A program made the translations under genes and the position numbers. Shown here piece after piece: positions 38,901 through 50,751 of a DNA stretch of 64,000 nt. Position 1 is the stretch's first letter, and each line of letters begins with the position of its first letter. Source of the DNA: Marchantia polymorpha subsp. ruderalis (Eukaryota; Streptophyta; Marchantiopsida; Marchantiales; Marchantiaceae); contig AP031354.1 of the NCBI GenBank assembly GCA_037833965.1, positions 31,598,001-31,662,000 on the forward strand, read 5' to 3'. Under the pieces are notes generated by a model. It ran no database searches. It had not been told where the DNA came from and was given only the letters and a program-made list of their open reading frames with translations.

Positions 38901-39880
38901 GGTTATCTTGTTGTGGATTTTTATCGTGAAACTAAAGGTAATTTTGTTTCTTCATCAACTACAATATAATGCAAAGCTCTTTGAGGAATGCAAAGTTGAT
39001 TCTACTATGATTTAATCAGTAACTCTTCCAATAGGTCACGTTCTTGAAGCTAACACTAGTATTTATTTCGTTAACGCCTTGGTTTATAGTCATATTATAT
39101 GAATTATATTTTTTTTATGTCACATTAGGCCAAATTTATCCTATGGAGTTGGTGTGATCAATCATACAGTTGATGCATGCATTCAACTTTACATGCCCAC
39201 TGAGACTCTGTTTATCATATTTTTTTATACATCAACTTCATTCGAGACTTTTGTATACTTTTAAAGCGCCAAAGTTCAATGACTCTTCACAGATTTTCAT
39301 ATGTTGAGTACTTGAGTTGCCTCAACATCCACAATATGTTGGTTCTTACTTATTCAAGCTGGCTAATGATACCATCTCTTGAAATCTCAAAGCAGCAAAC
39401 TTCCGTATCAAATAATATAACATAAGGTTGAGTACAAAAATTTGTCCGAGGTAGCTAAAGAGTACATTTACATGCAACAATTGATGGCAAAGATCCAAAT
39501 CAATCCTTTGGCTTCAAATCTCATTGCATGTCAAAACTCCGAAATACAAGCTGATCTATAGCACGCCAACACTCCAACACTCCAACCTTGGCCAATTTAC
39601 ATTTGTCTTCTGGCAATCAGGATGATTTAAAACTCCCTATCAATCGTATTTTTCATGCAAAGACAAAGCATATTGAGCCCAGACATCACTTTGTGAAAGA
39701 ACAACTTTTAGAGTGGAAAAGTTGACTTGATTACATACATATAGATGACAATCCGATAGACCTTATCATAAAGCCTCTACTGCGCCATAAGTTTGAAAGC
39801 ATAGAGATGTTATTGGAATACGTTCATTAGATGAAGTACAAGCAAGTGTTGCAGCTTAAGTTATGCTATTACATGTCATG
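35985..39880 (+). mobile_element. Ty1/copia retrotransposon B, near full-length but decayed
   Basis: A leader starting TGTTGTGGGACA (35985) is followed by a copia-type primer site TGGTATAAGA at 36216-36225. Then come gag-like frames (36245-36430), GAG-pre-integrase DLWHKRLCHI (about 36990), an integrase zinc-finger half CEVCVLAKQ (37097), the integrase end with LQAINYVLNGC (37590), a CVLV-YNDEFKAYRCWDP stretch (37760), RT with DVITAFFNGK (38540), the catalytic YVDD box now YVDE at 38796-38807 followed by TGA, and RNase H text KTKHIEPRHHFVKEQ (about 39660). All lie in one orientation with many stops and shifts. No 3' LTR matching the leader was found. Confidence 0.85.
36112..36157. repeat. Perfect 16-bp inverted repeat in the copia B leader
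   Basis: GTCGGTTACATGTTGA and its exact reverse complement, separated by 14 nt. It lies about 60 bp upstream of the primer-binding-like site, inside the presumed LTR or leader. Confidence 0.85.
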
Positions 39881-41190
39881 AAAAGAATAATCAATTTGTA
39901 CAATTTTCTTTTAGAGTAAGGACAGAGTAGATAAAAGAAACATGTGAAATACTTTTATCAAATTATAGAAGTTATGAAATTTAAAAAAATAGATAAGTTG
40001 TTCCAACATCTTATTATCAACATCCGCAAATCTATCAATAATACATTTATGCTTGAAATGATTTATTTATTTTCAATTCAGCATCACTCCTATGTGTAAG
40101 GCAATAAAATTAACTTCCTTACAACAGATATTATACACAATAAGCTGAAAAAAAATTCTATCAAAATATGATAAAGTTCAAAGTTTTTTCATATGAACAT
40201 GTAAAGATTAACATTCATATTTCATATACCATATTTTATAGAAGAAAATTCAAAATAACTCTTCATATCCATATACTTGGAGAGCTTTACTTTTTTTTTC
40301 TACATTCGCACTTTATTGAGGAGTATAGATAATCACTTATTTAAAATCGTTATGTGTTACATATAATATTTGAGTATGAACAACAACATAGTTATTTTGA
40401 ACCAAGTATATACATGCCATATTTCTAGTTAATTGTGTACAATATTTTAACAACAAAATATACATATATTCAACAACATACACAAAATATATACAACAAA
40501 ATCTACGATTGAAACAACCCAATTAACAAAAACAAAAAAATTCAGTTTTTCATATCAACTTAATTGCATATCAAATCACTCAAGCTTTTTCATAAAGCAA
40601 TATCGTCATAAGAATTTAATGCCAACGAGCTTTGTATCAAGAGCTTTTTTAAAGAGCAATAGCTTTTTTTAAGAACCATATTTTATCACGTTCGCTCTTA
40701 AAAAAATCGTGATAAAATCACGATTTGATCATATCCACAAACCTGCAGAGAGAAGAGAACGAAGGCCAAGAGACAAATCTTTAGGTGGAAGCCAAATTGG
40801 GCAATGAAAGGAAGTAGTGGTTTAGAGAACATGAAATAGCTTGTCTCTTTAGTGATCCTTTGTGCTCTTGTACTTGGCACCCATCATAAATTATACAAAA
40901 TGTGTATAAACCTGATTAACGGTATATTTCACCACGACATGAGGAGCCTGCTTGAATTGATTCTCAACTTTGCTACTTTTCTGAGGGCGGCTGGTATTAT
41001 TTTTCGGTTATTCGAACCAATAAATTTTAATGCTTCAGGTGCAAATATAATGATAGTATGCGAGCGCATAGTAGTGTTCGTTGATTAAAATAAATCTTTA
41101 AAATACAGATAATCTTGGAAGTAGATAACGTACAAAAGAAGTCATGTGTAGTATAAGAAAACACGAGGGAGGTACCAACTGCAGTATAGG
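39881..41190. other. AT-rich intergenic DNA
   Basis: No gene seen. It forms the boundary between the retroelement block and the GC-rich ARGLU1 leader. Confidence 0.45.
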
Positions 41191-42389
41191 CATGTGCCGC
41201 AGAAAACAGTCAATTTATGCAGACTCATACGGTACTGGTATCACCGTGGTGAACTTGTGTACAGTACAGCCGTAGAGTACGATGCCATCTTTCGTCGCGT
41301 CAGAGCCCACTGCGTTGGGTCTGCGCAGGCAGGCAGGCAGGCAGGCAGGCAGGCCGCAGCAGCTTCCCTCCATTTCTTTGTGGGTTTTGGTCGTTCGTTG
41401 CGGAGGCCGAGTCTCTTGTCATCTGCTGCCACTGCTGCTGCTGCCGCTGCACTCATTTCCCGCAGCTCTCGCGTCTCTCGCGTTCGCTCGCTCGCCCGCT
41501 CGCTCGCTAGCTTCCTGGATCCAATCTCTCTCGGCGCTCCGAGCACGCACCGCACGTGTTCTATCGAAGGCGAGCACCGCGCGCAGCCTGAGAGTTCCGT
41601 GCGCTGGCATTCGACCACGGGGGATTGCCGCGACGAGGTTGGGGGCAGGGTGTGCAGATTGTGGGTTTCAAAGCGTGTCTGGAGAGCCTCGGGGCCTGGG
41701 CTTGCCGTTGTAGGGTTTATTCTTTGTCATATTTTTTTTTCGAGTCCAGCGGACGGAGGCGCAGTGAAGAGCGCTGGAGGGCGTAGGGCAAGGAGAAACG
41801 GGAAGGGAGGGAGGGAGGAGGGAGGAGGGCGTGGAGATTGGGGTCGGAGGGTAATTTGGATCTTTTGGATGCCGGCGTCCGGGCTTTTTTCTTCATGGAG
41901 CGCTTGTCGGTTGGGGTGGAGCCATGGTTTGATTTCTCCGTGCGGTTGTAATTGATAAGAAGCATGGGGCGGTGTGAGCACTGAGATTCGAGCTTTTCGG
42001 TGGTTTTCGATTCGTTGAGTTTGTTGCGGATGGATTTCGCTAGGCTGTTATGGCGAGCATGCGTTTAGCTCTTCGTGTTGCAAATTCGGAAAGAGCCCTG
42101 TGCACTCCGGGGACAGGTCCGGAATAGGGTCTGCAGTGGCGGGTTCAGTCCCAGGTGACAGGGAGGGAGGGCGCATTCGGGTGGCCGCCGTGGTTTTCGA
42201 CGTGAGGTGGACCCGTCGGGGCCAAGAAGCGGCAGCGGAGGGAGTTGCTGACGGAAGATGAGTTCCCGGACGCGCAGTGGTAAATGAAGTTTTTATTGTG
42301 GAGTCTGGAGTCTCGTTGGACAGCAGTGACGAAGAGGGCTGATCGGCGTGCCAGTTTCGAATAAAGGAAGCGAGGCAGCGCGGAAGGCA
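41191..42389 (+). promoter_or_regulatory. Long 5' leader/promoter of the ARGLU1 homologue
   Basis: GC-rich, with a (GCAG)n run at 41326-41353, CGCTCGCTCGC repeats near 41485-41510, a GGGAGGGAGGAGGGAGG purine run near 41805 and a telo-box TAGGGTTT at 41711-41718. The open frame 41194-41955 is Ser/Arg/Ala-rich and overlaps others on the opposite strand, so I treat it as non-coding. The transcription start is not resolved. Confidence 0.5.
41326..41353. repeat. (GCAG)n microsatellite
   Basis: Seven uninterrupted CAGG/GCAG units. Confidence 0.95.
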
Positions 42390-44769
42390 ATGCCTCGATC
42401 AATCTCACGATCTCCTCCCCGGAAGGGGAGACGGCGATCACCCGTACGGACTCCATCTCCATCGAGCCATCGGCACAGCAGTAGGAGGAGCAGGCGAGAT
42501 CATAGAAGCCGCTCCCCCGCTCATCCGCATTCTCATGGCAGGTGTGTTACAGTGAGCAAACAATGGCCCCATGCTTGGCGTCTTTTACATATATATCCAC
42601 TATGAGCTGGCAGTAATTGTTGTTGCGGTAGAGGCCATGTGAGAGTTGAGAATGTGTCGAGAAAGAGTCAAGAAAATGATGAAAAAGAGGAAAGGAATGA
42701 GAATGAGATGGGAGCAGGCAGGCTCGGGATGGAAGGAGGGGGGTTTGATGAAGCTGCTGCTGGTTTGGAGAAAAGCACTTAGGCCTGGGGAAGGCCTCTT
42801 CAGGAACCTTGCATTCGCTTCTTCTTCTGCCTCTGCTGAACCCTGATGGCCGTGCTCTCCCCTCCGGTAATGGTACCATAGATGCGCTTCTCCTGTTGCT
42901 TTCAGCTCCGGCAGCCATTCAGTTTGCTGATACTTAGGGTTTCGATTTTGAGATTCTGATTGAGTTTCAGGAGATTATGGAGAGGGAAGGGCTTGGGCTG
43001 AAAAATTGATTTTCGGAATTTGAAAACGCAAGCCAATTTTTGGACTGCATACATCCGATGAATGACTGGGTGTTGGATGTAGACCTAACAGTTCGAAGGA
43101 GCTGGAGGCAGGGTATTGATGAAGAACCACCTGGTCCAAGAGCCTGTGAGAGCAATTCAGAACTGGAAATGTGCAGTCACAGTGTGTAGAGTTCCTGTGG
43201 TTTCGGTGTAGAAATTCAATCCAAATTTGAGTGAATCAAAAGGTAAAACTGCTGTGAGGGAAGTGGGCAGCAACAGCTGGTGTGTAAACTGTCAATACGA
43301 ATATGTGCATGTTATGTCAATCTTGCCTTCTAATGTCTACGGGCTTCTGCTGACTGCTTGTCCACCTTGGCTTTATACAGACGCAAGAGTCGGTCACCTT
43401 CTCCCCGTCGGGGAAAGCAACGTCGTGAGCGACAAAGCCGAAGTCGCTCACGCTCTCCACCGTCACACAAGTCTCGGAGTCCAAGTCTTTTATCGTTGGA
43501 GAGGAGGAGGGCTGCTGAAAGGGCCCGTGAGGAAGAAGAGCTGGAGAAGAAGAGGTTAGTGGATATTCCATGGTCAGATACGCGTAGAATGTGACCTGTG
43601 GCGGTGTCGTACTGTCTGGCTTCTATTCAGTTGCTTCTTGTTGTATAGTTTCACAGAAGATGGTCATTATGACTTCTTGCACAAGGTTTAGCTTCTCTAG
43701 GTGTGGGCAGTCGAAGTAACCGATCTTACCCGCATCTAGAGGCCTGTTTTGGGGAGCTATAACGCAGTTCATGGGTCCCGGGTTTGAAGAGTAGTACTTC
43801 AGTTGTTTCGTTTATCGCGGAAATGATAGCTTCAAAGTTTGTCCTTGAGTCAAGCGTGTGTAGTCTGTCATCATCGTGCGCTGTCCCAACCTGAATGTAG
43901 CGTTGTTCATAACGTCACTACATTGTACATTTTTTTTCGATGGAAAGTTGCTGGGTCACTACGATTCTTAATAATAGCAGCAGTCGAAACTTTGAGCCCA
44001 ACAGCGAGGTTTTTAAACTGAAGTTGTCTTCTGTCAAACTTACAAACTGCTTGTAATACATATCTCATACTCCATATGCTTGAGGTGTACTCAACTCTAT
44101 GACCAACAGGAGACAGCAAGAAGCAGAGATGAAACTTGTTGAAGAAGAGACAGCGAGGAGAGTGGAAGAGGCAATAAGGAAGAAAGTTTCTGAAGCTTTG
44201 GCCTCGGAGGAAATGAAGAAAGAAGTCGAACTCAGAATCCTGGAAGGTCGAAAGAAGATATTTGAAGACATAGAGAACCAACTCCAGCAAGAAAAGGATG
44301 AGGCGCTTGCGGAAGCTAAGAGAAAAGAGGTAACTCCGCTCACTGCTTGTGGTATATTCAGTTCTTTGTCTTTTCTTCTCCTGGATTGGTCATACCAGTC
44401 TTAGGTTGGCCATCTCTTTTTACACTTCGGGTACTTACAGTTGTGAGTTCCCTCCACAATGGAGGCATTGATTCTAACCGTTCCGATTTTATCCATTTTC
44501 AGGAGCAAGTACGACGAGAGAAAGAGGAGTTGGAGAAGATGTTAGAGGACAACCGAAGGAAGATCGAAGAGTCACAAAGACGAGCGGCCGAAGAACAGGC
44601 ACGGAAGGAAGAAGAGCGGTACAGGGAACTGGAAGCTCTACAGCGACAAAAAGAAGAACAATTGCGACGAAAGAAGTTGGAAGAGGAGCAGAATAGAACA
44701 GAGCAGATGAAGATTCTAGGAAAGAAAAACACAAGACCCAAGCTGTCATTTGCTCTAGGTTCGAAGTGA
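42390..44769 (+). CDS. ARGLU1: ARGLU1-like nuclear splicing/transcription co-factor
   Basis: Exons 42390-42541, 43381-43554, 44110-44329 and 44503-44769 join in phase (2, 2, 0) to give 270 aa, close to the roughly 270 aa usual for this family. Residues 1-90 form an RS-rich arm (RSISRSPPRKG, RSRSRSRSPP). Residues 95-265 are a long charged helix rich in Glu, Arg and Lys (for example EEETARRVEEAIRKKVSEAL), ending in GKKNTRPKLSFALGSK. In animals ARGLU1 works in the nucleus with Mediator and the spliceosome; the plant role here is inferred from homology. Intron 1 is 839 bp. The in-frame GTG-led extension at 42348 is not needed; the ATG at 42390 is the natural start. Confidence 0.93.
42934..42942 (+). 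promoter_or_regulatory. Telo-box TTAGGGTTT in ARGLU1 intron 1
   Basis: Exact telo-box-like 9-mer, a second copy of the motif seen upstream at 41711. In plants such boxes often mark growth-related promoters or Polycomb recruitment sites; function here is inference. Confidence 0.35.
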
Positions 44770-47700
44770 ATAGAGTTTTCAAAAGTCTGCCGATTAAATC
44801 TCACCTTTGCATTTGCGATTACTGTGTTCTTAGACTTCCTCCAACTTGTTTAGCGGAAAGTTAGAGCGGAAGGCACGCTCGCTGTCCACCGAAGTTGTAC
44901 ATGTGTAAGTTTTCATGATACTCGTTTTCGAGTGTTATAATATAGAGGGCTTCCAGCCTGTGTTTCATGGAGCTTACGGGAAGAAGCTATACAGTTGTAG
45001 GCTGGTATTTCTTACTCTGCTTGGAAGCTCCACCGGTTCCGAATCACACCAATGCAGCTGGCATGTGAGACTGGTCCTTATTACTTGAAAGTAACAAGTG
45101 AGCTACCAAGTACTGTTTCAGAGGGGTAATTGCCATGTAGTGAAGGAAGTCTTGGCAGCATCGTCCGGAAACGGATGAGGAATGCTGTCGAGATCGTGAT
45201 TTTTGATTTATCAATCAACGAGGCGAAAACCATGTGGAGAACACGAAACTCCCGGCGAATGGCTGGTGATGACAGAACCTACTCAAACATACGCTTCTGT
45301 ATCCTTCGGTGCTGATACACTGCAAGCGAGCAATGTGATATTTAGGTTTCAAGATCAAGGTCTCAGACTCAGGGTTAGAAGGGACCTAGGGTCTTCTGCA
45401 TGTTTGATATTATACACTTAAAGAGACGTTCGTACCGTGTCTGCACATCGTGCGCCGAGGCATGAACATCGCGCCACTAATACATCGATCATTCAGCCGA
45501 GTTTCACCCTCTAAAACACAAATGTCAGCTGTCGGAAAACCAAAGCACGAAAAAAGAAAAACGAACCAAAAGGATAATACTCAATATTAATTTCATCTTC
45601 AAGAGGAGGATTAATATATTCGACATACAATTAATCTTTGAAGAGGAGGATGACTATAACAAAGGAAATGCTCAGCCCTGCAGCTCTAAAGAAAGAAAAA
45701 CGTCGACCTTCGCCTCAATAGTAACTGCCTAATCTATTGCAAATCAAGTATTCCATGGAAGGCAACCAAGAGAGCATAATTACTTACTCAGGGAGAGCAA
45801 GTATGTGTGCGACTCTAATGTTCCCCGTGGAGTAACTAAGGGCCTATATTCCAACCTGACACAAATAAGAAGACCCGTAAAACATATTTTGTCAAAGCAT
45901 ATTTCCGCTCAATTTGGAGGGCGATCCTATTCGATCCTATTCGGAAAGCGTTTGTACCTCAAGCTCTAATATACTGTACACAAATGACAAGAGTAAGTGG
46001 GCTTGATGCATACTATCTTGATGTAGACGACACACACGCGAATATGTTTCGGCTTTAGTGCGAGTCCTGGAAAATAGGGGTGATCCTGGATCCCTCCACA
46101 CGACGCGAGCACTCTCTTCCGATGGCATGAACATCATCCATAATGATGATTAGGACCAGCTCTCCTGTACCCATCTATTAGGAGTTTGTTCTAAATATGA
46201 AGTTACAACTACCCTCGCAAGTTACAAACCTAATGTCGATGGTTGAACTTAACCGAATACAATTTACATCCTTGCGATGACTTGTGTGTAAGATGAGAAT
46301 CGATGTACCAATCAATCTGAGCATTGCTCCTTACAAAAACAAGAGCAAATGTGTGTGCTGAAGCAAATGTGGAAATGGTGTTATTCAATATGATAAATAC
46401 GTCTTATAGGTTATATCCACTAGAAAATTTTGTACATCTGATGCTCCCCTATGAGACAAACTCTCCAAAGAACCATTACATCATCTCTAGCTAGAACAAA
46501 TACTATTTCAAGAATCACAAGTAAGAAAAAATAGTGCAAGTGGAAAATAGCGGATCTGATTACCTGCAAAGAACTAATGAATTTGAGTCCTATATTGAAT
46601 AATACGTCTGGAGCACATAAGTAGAACTGCTATAGCCAAAATAGCCAAAATTGCTTAGGCGTTTCAGTCATGAATCATGGTACCAAATTTCCGTTCAATA
46701 TATACATAAATATAGTTGGGAATTCCGGTACACGAATGTATCCTCCACCAGCTCACGAGTGTACACATGGCATAATGGCTTGCAATTCAACCCCTAAACT
46801 ACTCGAGGTAAAGGCACCACCATAACATTTGTTGTACCCATATGTGTGTTATCTGCTTGATAAACACACCACTTGATTTTCAAGCCATGTTATCCGGACT
46901 TTACCATGTAGAAGGAGGTCCAATATTTTCTTTGTATCATTTAATATATCATTGGACCTCGGTTCATACCACCCAGTTGTACATTCTGAAATGATAATCA
47001 TTACATCGAATGACTGAATTAGTATTATCAAATTGCGAGAATAAATTACAATGGTTTGGGTGTATGGAACTCGGTAACAACAGATAACATATATCAATAT
47101 ATTATATTTTCTTGGTTTTCTCATCTATCGATGTCCAATCGAAATATAGACATATAAGAGTTCTAGAGTCAAAAATTACATTCCCGCCAATATCATTCGT
47201 CACAACTGCAATCTGATGTGAACTTCATTTCTCTTCTCATTTTTGAAATAATATGAAGCGGCTCACAAGGGGCAATGATAAATCACCGATGTCCATATGT
47301 AAGTCAATTACTACATAATTTATCTTACTTTTTTTTTAAAAAAATTTTCTTTCGTGTACATTTGGTGGTTACATTTTTGTTGTTGGAACTCATCATTCAC
47401 GCATGTAAGACTGTATAGAGTAATATAAGACACAATAACATTATGAAATGTGAAAAATAACATAAAATTCAAGAAGCGGGGCACAGAATGTAGATCTCTA
47501 TCAGAAGCTTAATTACATATAAAACAATGATTACATACAAGGACAGTCTGACAATCATGGAAGTTTTTCCTGGAGACAGTGCGAATCCAAAGTCGATGAA
47601 CAGATCTGATTTGCTGCCTTCAGCTGAAAGAGGAACAACTCTATCATAAGAATATTCTCAAATACTACAGCAACTATATTCGGTATCCAGTAACCCAAAC

Positions 47701-48220
47701 CACAAGGTTAGTGAGTCACCGTCTGTGACCTTGGGATACAACAGCGTCCAAGAAAAATCTTAAGTTCTGACTCTTCATCTCCGAATGGAATAAAACCCAT
47801 ATTTTTACTGTTTGTACATTTATGGGTAGACGCAGCATTTCCACCATAACATTATGATCAATTAATTACAATTGGCTGGAAAGTCTTCTTCCTATAATCA
47901 CTAGCATGGTTTTCACAACAATGTTGCTGGTGTTCTAGTAACCTTTGAGCGGCTTCCATAATCCATTTAGCAATTTCACGCCACAAATAAGAAATAAATA
48001 AATAATATTAGGGACGAAAGCACAAAGCAACTTTTTTTTTCTTTTTTCTCTCATTGAGCTATCTCCCGGCCCAAAGGCGGCAGGGAAATTGTAGGATCGA
48101 TAGAAAATTTAATGAGAGGCTGCGCAACTTTTGTCTCAACCCCGAAGAGTAGCTGATCAGCTCTTCTAGAAGTTTCCAACAATTGCTCGTTATCTTGTCT
48201 AGCCCGCTAGCCCGCCAGCC
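44770..48220. other. ARGLU1 3' flank and intergenic DNA
   Basis: The first few hundred bases are probably 3' UTR. The rest is AT-leaning with scattered short frames; no domain, RNA gene or retroelement seen. Confidence 0.45.
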
Positions 48221-48466
48221 ATGGAGGGTATGAATCCACTACTTACTTTACTCGCCGAAGAAAGAAGGTGGAGAAAGAGATCCTTGGAGAAGATAGACGA
48301 GGATTATTTTTCCTCATCCCGAGAAAGCCGAGAAGTCGTTTCCTTTCCAGAACTTGGATGCCGTCGTCTCGGCGAAAGGACCCAACCTCCACCCAAAATT
48401 CCAAATCCAAATCCAAATAGAGCGTCCTCGAAGGGCCACATGATTGGCCATGCACTCGAAATCTGA
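48221..48466 (+). CDS. Unassigned small open frame, 81 codons
   Basis: Starts MEGMNPLLTLLAEERRW and is charged and Pro-rich toward its end. Open frames on the other strand cover the same bases. Unrecognised; may be chance. Confidence 0.15.
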   Translation: MEGMNPLLTLLAEERRWRKRSLEKIDEDYFSSSRESREVVSFPELGCRRLGERTQPPPKIPNPNPNRASSKGHMIGHALEI

Positions 48467-49560
48467 AGCGACGATGGCGCAGCCTCCTTCTCCTTTATTC
48501 TTCTTCTTCTTCTTTCTTCTTCCACAAATCAAGAACTTTAGATTCCTCCATTACTTTGCAAATCTATTCCATCGTCCAGGGCCAATTTTGTAAATCACTT
48601 CGTTCGTGATCGTTTTACAAAATATCCCGATTTCTCTTTCTATGGCAAGAAACTTGCGAAAGGTCTCAGGCATACAGTGCCCTCCTCCTGTGGGTGGAGA
48701 GGACTTTCTTGAACTCTGGTTTGTTTGGATTTTGGATTGATCCAGATTCCAGATATGTTCCATGAGAATAGGTGTACAGTGCGGTAACGAGGTATGAAGA
48801 ATCGGGTGGGCTCGCTTGCTGGAAGTCGCCACGCGCGGTTTGAACCACCGCTGTGCTCCCTGCGCCATACGCTACAGCACAAGGCTGCAGAAAGGTTAAA
48901 ACAAAATCCCTTTATCCACTAGAATCTTCCGGTCAACCTGCACTGCAATTACCGTGTCGCCATTTCTGGTGGTCGTTTTGGCACTTTAGGCAGTTCAATA
49001 CTGGGCTGATAAACCAACACCTGAAGCCTTCGTCGTCATCGTCGTCGTCCTCCTGCTGCTGTTGCTGCTTGTTGCCGGTGCGCTGGTGGGTGGCAGTGTG
49101 TCCATGTCCCCTTGTTTGTGAGAAAGAGAGATAGAGAGACGGGGAGCATGAGGATTGCAGGGTTTTAGGAACAGAGAGGATTTTGCTTCGAGCGGAAGTC
49201 ATATTCAGTCTGTGACGATGATGATGATGGTGCGCAGTGGCATGGGTCTATGAGCATTTTCCTGTACGATATGGTCGATTGATGTCCTTTCAGTTGTGTT
49301 TGCGTGTGCGTGGTTGTGTTGCCGGCTCGTCGTCTTCGTCCTCCTCTCCGTGAATGAAATCTGCAAGGATGGAGTCATGCTACCGGAGATGCTGAAGTCT
49401 GTTGTCAGGACTGTTGTGGTGGTGCAGGTTGGGCTGGCCAGCCAGACCAGTGCACGCACGCTCTCTCGCTTACACGTACGAGCGAGCGAGGTCGCTGCGG
49501 AGTTTGATTCCTGAATTGGTGTGACTTCTTACGACAAAGGGAGCGACAAGAGTGCTGCGC
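48467..49560 (+). promoter_or_regulatory. Upstream region/5' leader of the DUF760 gene
   Basis: Contains (GTC)n-type runs at 49030-49050, an AGAGAGATAGAGAGA stretch near 49121 and other low-complexity tracts typical of leaders in this window. No coding segment recognised. Confidence 0.4.
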
Positions 49561-50751
49561 ATGATGGCCGTGTTGGTGTCCTTGTCTCCTTCCGGTGCTT
49601 CTCTCGGTACTCATGCCCATGCTCAATTATTCAACTCCAATGCTACTGCAGCCTGCCAGCCATCGAATTCCAGCTCTTCTTCTTTCTCCTCTTCTTGCTC
49701 CTCTTCCTCGAGTCCGATTTTTTCAGTTTCTTCGCGGCAAGGGCCCAGATTCTACTCGTTCTTGGGATGCTCGAATGACAGAGAGGTGCTGGGAGCTTGC
49801 AATTCGGGATTTAGAGTTAGGGTTAATCAGAAACGGAGACGAGAGGCGTGCAGTTGGGTGTGTTGTAGTTTGGCAGACGAGAGCGGTAGCGGTAGTGACA
49901 ATGGAACTGGGCCAATTGGCGGGGACGGAGCTTCGTTCAGTTCTGCCAATAGGAATAAGCTGACGAGCCGTCGAGACATGCTGCTGGAGTACGTAAAAAA
50001 TGTGCAACCCGAGTTCATGGAGAAGTTCGTGAAACGAGCTCCCGAGCAGGTGGTGGATGCAATGCGACAGACCGTGACCAACATGCTGGGCACTCTGCCA
50101 CCACAATTCTTCGAAATTTCGGTCTCGACGGTGGCCGAGAATTTGGCGCAGCTCATGTACAGCGTGATGATGACGGGATACATGTTCAGGAATGCCCAAT
50201 TCCGCCTCGAGCTACAGCAGAGCCTGTCGCAGGTCGCGCTTCCCGAACCCAAAGATAAGGACTCCATGTACGAGCCCGGAGTCAACAAATCCAAAGTGGC
50301 GGGAGAGGTCATGAGATGGCACCGGGAGGACGGGCCCGAGAAAATGCCGGCCGTGGAGTACATCAAGATGCTGGAGTCGGAGATCCAGGAGCTGCAGCTG
50401 CAATTGGACTCGAGCCGAAGAGCTTCTCGAGGTCGAAACGAGTTGCTGGAGTACCTCAAATCCCTGCAGCCCCAAAATCTCCAGGAGCTCACGACTACTG
50501 CAGGAGAGGATGCCCTCGAGGCCATGAACACTTTCGTCTCGCGTCTGCTGGGAGTGAACGATCCCGCGCAGCTGAAAAGAGCAGCCACTGAAACCTCTGC
50601 GGCCGAGCTCGCCAAGCTTTTGTACTGGTTGATGGTTGTAGGATACAGCATCCGAAATATAGAAGTGCGTTACGACATGGAGCGCGTTTTGGGCATGCCT
50701 GTTCATTCTCAGAAGCTGGCAGAACTCTCCCCTGGTGACAACAATCCATGA
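49561..50751 (+). CDS. DUF760 family protein, probably chloroplast
   Basis: A single exon of 396 aa. The first 100 residues are Ser-rich with few acids, consistent with a transit peptide. Two related repeats follow: residues 140-220, opening MLLEYVKNVQPEFMEKF, and 293-375, opening NELLEYLKSLQPQNLQEL. Both close with a Leu/Met-rich (L)(M)Y-hydrophobic stretch (LAQLMYSVMMTGYMFRN and LAKLLYWLMVVGYSIRN). This two-repeat layout is the plant DUF760 family, known as plastid proteins of unclear biochemical role. The start ATG at 49561 is the first of two adjacent Met codons. No intron is needed, unlike the split genes in this window. Confidence 0.9.
   Translation: MMAVLVSLSPSGASLGTHAHAQLFNSNATAACQPSNSSSSSFSSSCSSSSSPIFSVSSRQGPRFYSFLGCSNDREVLGACNSGFRVRVNQKRRREACSWVCCSLADESGSGSDNGTGPIGGDGASFSSANRNKLTSRRDMLLEYVKNVQPEFMEKFVKRAPEQVVDAMRQTVTNMLGTLPPQFFEISVSTVAENLAQLMYSVMMTGYMFRNAQFRLELQQSLSQVALPEPKDKDSMYEPGVNKSKVAGEVMRWHREDGPEKMPAVEYIKMLESEIQELQLQLDSSRRASRGRNELLEYLKSLQPQNLQELTTTAGEDALEAMNTFVSRLLGVNDPAQLKRAATETSAAELAKLLYWLMVVGYSIRNIEVRYDMERVLGMPVHSQKLAELSPGDNNP

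Noticed and set aside
41194..41955. 253-codon plus-strand frame in the ARGLU1 leader
   Set aside because: Ser/Arg/Ala-rich, spans a GCAG microsatellite, overlaps antisense frames and has no domain; it looks like leader composition.
49723..50706. Minus-strand frames up to 274 codons
   Set aside because: Antisense shadows of the DUF760 exon, with no domain.
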